Source of the DNA: PALSA-1444 sp964291045
Lineage (GTDB): Bacteria > Chlamydiota > Chlamydiia > Chlamydiales > Rhabdochlamydiaceae
Length of the DNA stretch: 64,000 nucleotides
Reading direction: 5' to 3'
NCBI RefSeq assembly: GCF_964291045.1
Contig: NZ_OZ197277.1
Location: 1,550,001-1,614,000, forward strand
Under the pieces are notes generated by a model that was not told where the DNA came from, did not search any database, and saw only the letters and a program-made list of their open reading frames with translations. Positions 60,598 to 64,000 of this stretch are shown here, piece after piece; the first letter of the stretch is position 1, and every line of letters begins with the position of its first letter. Position numbers and translations under genes: made by a program.

Positions 60598-60642
60598 TAA
60601 AGAAAAAGAGGCAATGCCTAATCCTAGTTTTTAGGCATTGCC
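60598..60642 (-). terminator. Intrinsic terminator of euo
   Basis: On the minus strand GGCAATGCCTAA and TTAGGCATTGCC form a 12-bp perfect stem with a nine-base loop, followed by TCTTTTTCTTT. It lies 29 bases past the euo stop. Confidence 0.9.
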
Positions 60643-60670
60643 CCCTCAAGCTTGATTGCTTAGGGGAAGA

Positions 60671-61117
60671 CTAGCTTGCTTGAGATTGCGAAGTCTTCTT
60701 AGAAAGGTAGCTCTCTTGGTATCCTTTCACATCGTTTGAGTGAATAACCCAAGCAGCACCTTTACGGATTGCTTTAAGTAAGCCAACACGTGTTGCGTAG
60801 TAGATCTTTTGCGCAGGAACGCCCAAGATTTTTGCAACTTGATTAACAGAATAGTAACCTTTGTTATTATCAAATAATAACTCGCCATCAAACATTGACT
60901 TTGTACGTGAATATTTGTGTTTGCGGTACTCTTCTAAATCTCCTAAGTCAATTGTCCAGCGTGTCGCATCTTTTTGCGCTCTTAATTTACCTTGCTTAAT
61001 CGCAACATAAATTGCTTGACGTGTGACGTTGTTAATACGAGCAGCTTCAGTGATTGAAACTACTTTTTTGCCTGATCCATCAACCGACGGTGTGCGGTTT
61101 TGAGAGTCATTAGACAT
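60671..61117 (-). CDS. euo: EUO, chlamydial early-phase DNA-binding repressor
   Basis: A 148-residue DNA-binding protein with two related MerR/excisionase-like helix-turn-helix units: residues about 19-65 ('ITEAARINNVTRQAIYVAIKQGKL...RWTID') and 87-135 ('SVNQVAKILGVPAQKIYYATRVGLL...AAWVI'). In Chlamydia EUO represses late genes during replication of the reticulate body. It is shorter than the roughly 180 residues I recall for C. trachomatis EUO. Strong GGAGG six bases before ATG 61117. Its position near recJ/secDF and gltX fits the CT446 neighbourhood. Confidence 0.92.
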   Translation of the reverse strand: MSNDSQNRTPSVDGSGKKVVSITEAARINNVTRQAIYVAIKQGKLRAQKDATRWTIDLGDLEEYRKHKYSRTKSMFDGELLFDNNKGYYSVNQVAKILGVPAQKIYYATRVGLLKAIRKGAAWVIHSNDVKGYQESYLSKKTSQSQAS

Positions 61118-61160
61118 AGAATCCTCCTAAAATATATTGATTTGTTTATGTTACAGTTGA

Positions 61161-61175
61161 GAAGCCTGCGGCTTC
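61161..61175 (-). promoter_or_regulatory. Hairpin in the euo leader
   Basis: GAAGCC and GGCTTC enclose TGC about 45 bases before the euo start, between the gene and a TATAAT at 61198-61203 (minus strand) that may be its -10 box. It would form a stable 5' UTR hairpin. Confidence 0.4.
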
Positions 61176-61372
61176 CAATTATTCGATTTTCTTTTCTATT
61201 ATAATTATTATGCCGTTAGATAATTAATTATGAGGTAAAAAGGAGTTGAAATCAAGACATTTATTCAAAAAAATTATCAAGACGCCATTTTCCTGAAAAT
61301 TGTTATCGTCATAAACCCTTAACATAGTATAACCTACACCTCAAACAAAGCAGATGAGTTTTTTTTAGCCAG

Positions 61373-63307
61373 ATGAAAAAAATACAGATCATACCGCTCT
61401 TTTTCCTCTTCTTTTGCCTCTCTTTATCTCCTGTTCATGCCTCTTTATCTTCTCTAGATGCCTACCGTAAGCTAGAAGAAATTCTCAAATATCATGCGCT
61501 CCATCACCACTTAACTGAAGAGCTGATTACAAGATCGTTGGATAACTTTTTAGAAGAACTCGACCCTCAGCATAGCTACTTACTTGAAGAAGAAGTCAGA
61601 CCGTGGCTTCATCCCTCTTCAGAATGCCTAAAGATTGTTTTACAAGAAGTAAGAGGAAAAAACTTCCGCTTTTATCAAGAGATGTATGCTACTTTATTAA
61701 AAAGCATTGAAAGACGGCGTCTTATTGAAGAGGAAATCAAAGAAATGCCTCTTGCAAAAGACGTTAGCCTTGAGGAATTTAAAGAGCTGACATGGGCAAA
61801 AACAAGAGATGAGCTTAAAACAAGACTACACCGCATTCAAAGTTTACAGCTTCAAACAGCGTGTAAAATTTTAACTCCTCAAGAACAGCTCCAATTTCAA
61901 GCCCGTTTAGAAAAAAGGCGCCTTCATAAAGAAGAGACGCTTTTAGGAGGCTCTTCTTCTTTGCAAATGCACCGTTTTTTAACCTATGTTCTTAAAGCTA
62001 TTACCTCAGCACTTGACTCTCAAACAGCCTATTTCACTCCTAAAGAAGCCAGCCATCTCCTAATGCAAGTGCAACAGCAGCTCTATGGGATTGGAGCGCA
62101 GCTAAGAGATGATTTAAATGGTCTGACAATTACCCGCATATTAGATGAGAGCCCTTTAAGTTTAGAGCCCAGGGTCAAAGTGGGGGATCAAATTATCGCG
62201 GTCAATGATACCCCGGTGATTGGTCTTGAGATTACCGATGCTGTAGAGCTGATCCGGGGGCCAAGAGGCACGCCTGTGACACTTACGTTACTTAAAACAC
62301 AAGAAGAAGAGCCCTTTCAGCTGACACTGACTGTTACCCGGGATAGAATTGTTTTAAAAGAGAATCAATTCACCTCAAGTGTAGAGCCTTTTGGAGACGG
62401 CGTGATTGGGTATTTAACGCTCCACTCTTTCTATCAAGACTCAGACTACTCCTCTGAATCAGATATCTTAGGAGAAATTAATAGGCTGAAGAAAAATAGT
62501 AATCTACAAGGAATTATTCTTGATCTTAGAGGAAACACAGGGGGGCTTCTTCCTCAAGCTGTAGGTGTGGCTGGTCTTTTTATGAAACAAGGTGTTGTTG
62601 TTTCTGTGAAAGACCATACAGGGTTTATTCAAAAGCTGAGAAATCTAAAACCGCTAACTGCTTGGGATGGCCCTTTAGTGATCCTCACCAATAAACTCAC
62701 CGCCTCTGCCTCTGAAATTGTCGCGCAAACCCTTCAAGAGTATGGAAGAGCCGTCATTGTGGGAGATTCAGAAACATTTGGTAAAGGGACCTTTCAAACC
62801 TTTACTCTCGATTCTAGATATGGAGACCGTATTAACCCTCAAGGAGAGTATAAAGTCACAAGAGGGTGCTACTACACCGTTTCTGGAAAATCTCCTCAAA
62901 AAACAGGGGTTAAAGCAGACATCATCGTGCCAGGTGTCTTCTCCTTTTCTAAGATTGGGGAGCGGTACGCTAAATACCCGTTAGAGCCTGACGCCATCTC
63001 TCCAAGCTTTCAAGACGATCTCTCAGATATTCCTTTAATCCATAGACACCAAATCCGTAAACTGTATCACCAGCATCAGCAAGAACTCTCTTACCTCTAT
63101 GCTCCTTACCTTGCATATCTCTTGAAAAACTCTCGGGATCGTCTTGATAGGAATCTCTCTCATCAAGCATTAATGAAACAGCACTCTCAAGAGTCAGATG
63201 ATACTCACCTACTCAATGAACTTCTAGATACGCAGAAACAAGAGTCGATTAATATCATGAAAGACTTGATTCTCATGCGGGGGAAGTTATCTCATCAAGC
63301 TGCTTGA
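61373..63307 (+). CDS. tsp: Tail-specific C-terminal-processing protease with PDZ domain
   Basis: A 644-residue periplasmic Ser/Lys protease like chlamydial Tsp (CT441). Signal peptide at 1-23 ('IIPLFFLFFCLSLSPVHA'). The PDZ domain is at about 235-325 ('GIGAQLRDDLNGLTITRILDES', 'VNDTPVIGLEITDAVELIRGPRGTP'). The peptidase core is 'LTASASEIVAQTLQEYGRA' with Ser445, and 'GKGTFQ' with Lys471 and Gln475, the spacing of the CT441 triad as I recall it. It degrades tagged or misfolded periplasmic proteins. gltX follows after 53 bases. Confidence 0.94.
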   Translation: MKKIQIIPLFFLFFCLSLSPVHASLSSLDAYRKLEEILKYHALHHHLTEELITRSLDNFLEELDPQHSYLLEEEVRPWLHPSSECLKIVLQEVRGKNFRFYQEMYATLLKSIERRRLIEEEIKEMPLAKDVSLEEFKELTWAKTRDELKTRLHRIQSLQLQTACKILTPQEQLQFQARLEKRRLHKEETLLGGSSSLQMHRFLTYVLKAITSALDSQTAYFTPKEASHLLMQVQQQLYGIGAQLRDDLNGLTITRILDESPLSLEPRVKVGDQIIAVNDTPVIGLEITDAVELIRGPRGTPVTLTLLKTQEEEPFQLTLTVTRDRIVLKENQFTSSVEPFGDGVIGYLTLHSFYQDSDYSSESDILGEINRLKKNSNLQGIILDLRGNTGGLLPQAVGVAGLFMKQGVVVSVKDHTGFIQKLRNLKPLTAWDGPLVILTNKLTASASEIVAQTLQEYGRAVIVGDSETFGKGTFQTFTLDSRYGDRINPQGEYKVTRGCYYTVSGKSPQKTGVKADIIVPGVFSFSKIGERYAKYPLEPDAISPSFQDDLSDIPLIHRHQIRKLYHQHQQELSYLYAPYLAYLLKNSRDRLDRNLSHQALMKQHSQESDDTHLLNELLDTQKQESINIMKDLILMRGKLSHQAA

Positions 63308-63360
63308 AAAGTATCTCTTTTTCCAGGACAATGGTGTGTTTAATAAAGAAGAGTAACATC

Positions 63361-64000
63361 ATGACTGTACGTGTACGCATAGCTCCTTCTCCAACAGGAG
63401 ATCCGCATGTAGGAACAGCCTATATGGCCCTATTTAATTTGATTTTTGCAAAACATTTCAAAGGAACATTCATCCTAAGAATTGAAGATACGGATCAAAC
63501 ACGTTCTCGTCCTGAATATGAAGTCAATATCTATAAAGCATTGCAGTGGGCAGGCATTTCCTGGGATGAGGGACCAGATGTTGGAGGCCCTTTTGGACCT
63601 TACCGGCAGTCTGAGAGAACCTCAATTTATCAAGAGTATTGCCAAAAGCTTCTTGATAGCGGAAAAGCGTACAAATGCTTTGCAACAGCAGAAGAGCTCT
63701 CTGAAATGCGCGAAGTGGCCGCAAAACTGGGTAAACGCGTCGGCTATGATCGCAGATACCGTAACTTAAGCCCTCAAGAAGTAGAAGAGAGAGAAAAGCG
63801 GGGTGAATCCTATGTGATCCGTTTAAAAGTGCCTCTTACAGGAGAGTGTGTCTTTGAAGATGGGATCAAAGGGCGTATATCGTATGCTTGGTCAGATATT
63901 GATGATCAAATCCTCATGAAATCTGACGGTTTTCCTACCTATCACCTAGCAAATGTAGTAGATGACCATTTGATGGAAATCTCTCATGTTATTAGAGGAG
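63361..64000 (+). CDS. gltX: Glutamate--tRNA ligase, partial
   Basis: The first 213 residues of a class I aminoacyl-tRNA synthetase; the gene runs off the right edge. 'RIAPSPTGDPHVGTAYMALFN' carries the HIGH-type motif, 'FILRIEDTDQTRS' the glutamate-specific block, and 'YHLANVVDDHLMEISHVIRG' the next one. The KMSKS-type motif lies beyond the window. It charges tRNA-Glu. Confidence 0.96.
   Translation, partial: MTVRVRIAPSPTGDPHVGTAYMALFNLIFAKHFKGTFILRIEDTDQTRSRPEYEVNIYKALQWAGISWDEGPDVGGPFGPYRQSERTSIYQEYCQKLLDSGKAYKCFATAEELSEMREVAAKLGKRVGYDRRYRNLSPQEVEEREKRGESYVIRLKVPLTGECVFEDGIKGRISYAWSDIDDQILMKSDGFPTYHLANVVDDHLMEISHVIRG

Larger units (their letters stand above)
60021..60670. other. 650-base region with gene remnants
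   Basis: Between the HEPN-domain gene and euo. It holds a 24-bp palindrome at 60114-60137, a decayed small gene (60146-60343) and the euo terminator (60598-60642). The stretch 60344-60597 has frequent stops in all frames and nothing recognisable. Confidence 0.55.

Overview
The window looks like a chromosomal segment of a chlamydia-related bacterium (phylum Chlamydiota) outside the family Chlamydiaceae. It contains a homologue of the chlamydia-specific DNA-binding protein EUO. Several gene blocks match the order I recall from Chlamydia: nrdR-dksA-lspA; znu metal ABC transporter next to rplU-rpmA-obg; UDP-sugar pyrophosphorylase-gpsA; rpsB-tsf-pyrH-frr beside a very long PBP2; uppS-cdsA-cmk-plsC beside secDF-recJ; and euo-tsp-gltX. 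The DNA is AT-rich, six tRNA genes are present, and one ISAs1-related gene is the only mobile-element trace. The exact family cannot be fixed from sequence alone.

Layout. 1-1.2 kb: lspA (cut by the window edge), dksA-like and nrdR. 1.6-10.3 kb is an accessory stretch: a trypsin-like protein, a class II Fic protein preceded by eight copies of a 12-bp motif, a thiamine-salvage operon (thiE-thiM-thiD-tenA) behind a TPP riboswitch, an ISAs1-type gene that seems to have lost its catalytic residues, an AbiEi-type antitoxin with a perfect operator-like dyad but no toxin, and tRNA-Ser. 10.6-19.5 kb: zinc/manganese ABC transporter, L21-L27-Obg, tRNA-Phe, UDP-sugar pyrophosphorylase, gpsA, a nucleotide-sugar epimerase and an outer-membrane beta-barrel protein. 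19.6-28.2 kb is one gene for a 2873-residue ankyrin / NB-ARC-like NTPase / about 40 x TPR protein. 28.4-38.1 kb: pgeF, ispD, tRNA-Lys and tRNA-Glu, frr-pyrH-tsf-rpsB, tRNA-Gly, PBP2, a Nudix enzyme and kdsB. 38.1-44.9 kb: minor pseudopilin, metallophosphoesterase, MATE transporter, a small SH2-like protein, an OppA-type domain fused to an unknown N-terminus, and thioredoxin. 45.0-55.8 kb: tRNA-Leu, plsC-cmk-cdsA-uppS on minus, secDF-recJ-rlmD-like on plus. 55.8-64 kb: two divergent large unknown genes (one with a C-terminal HEPN-like domain), a decayed gene, euo, tsp and the start of gltX.

The core genes make lipids (plsC, cdsA, uppS, gpsA, ispD), envelope sugars (kdsB, UDP-sugar enzymes) and peptidoglycan (PBP2), and carry out translation and protein export (secDF, lspA). 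The most interesting candidates are proteins with eukaryote-like architecture: the NLR-like giant (19603-28224), the SH2-like protein (40705-41067), the HEPN-domain protein (57771-60020) and the Fic protein with its motif array (3130-4461). The strongest regulatory elements read directly from the DNA are the TPP aptamer, the motif array before fic, the abiEi dyad, and terminators at 1519-1559, 19549-19590, 55768-55797 and 60598-60642. Family assignments come from motif recognition by eye; no database search was run.
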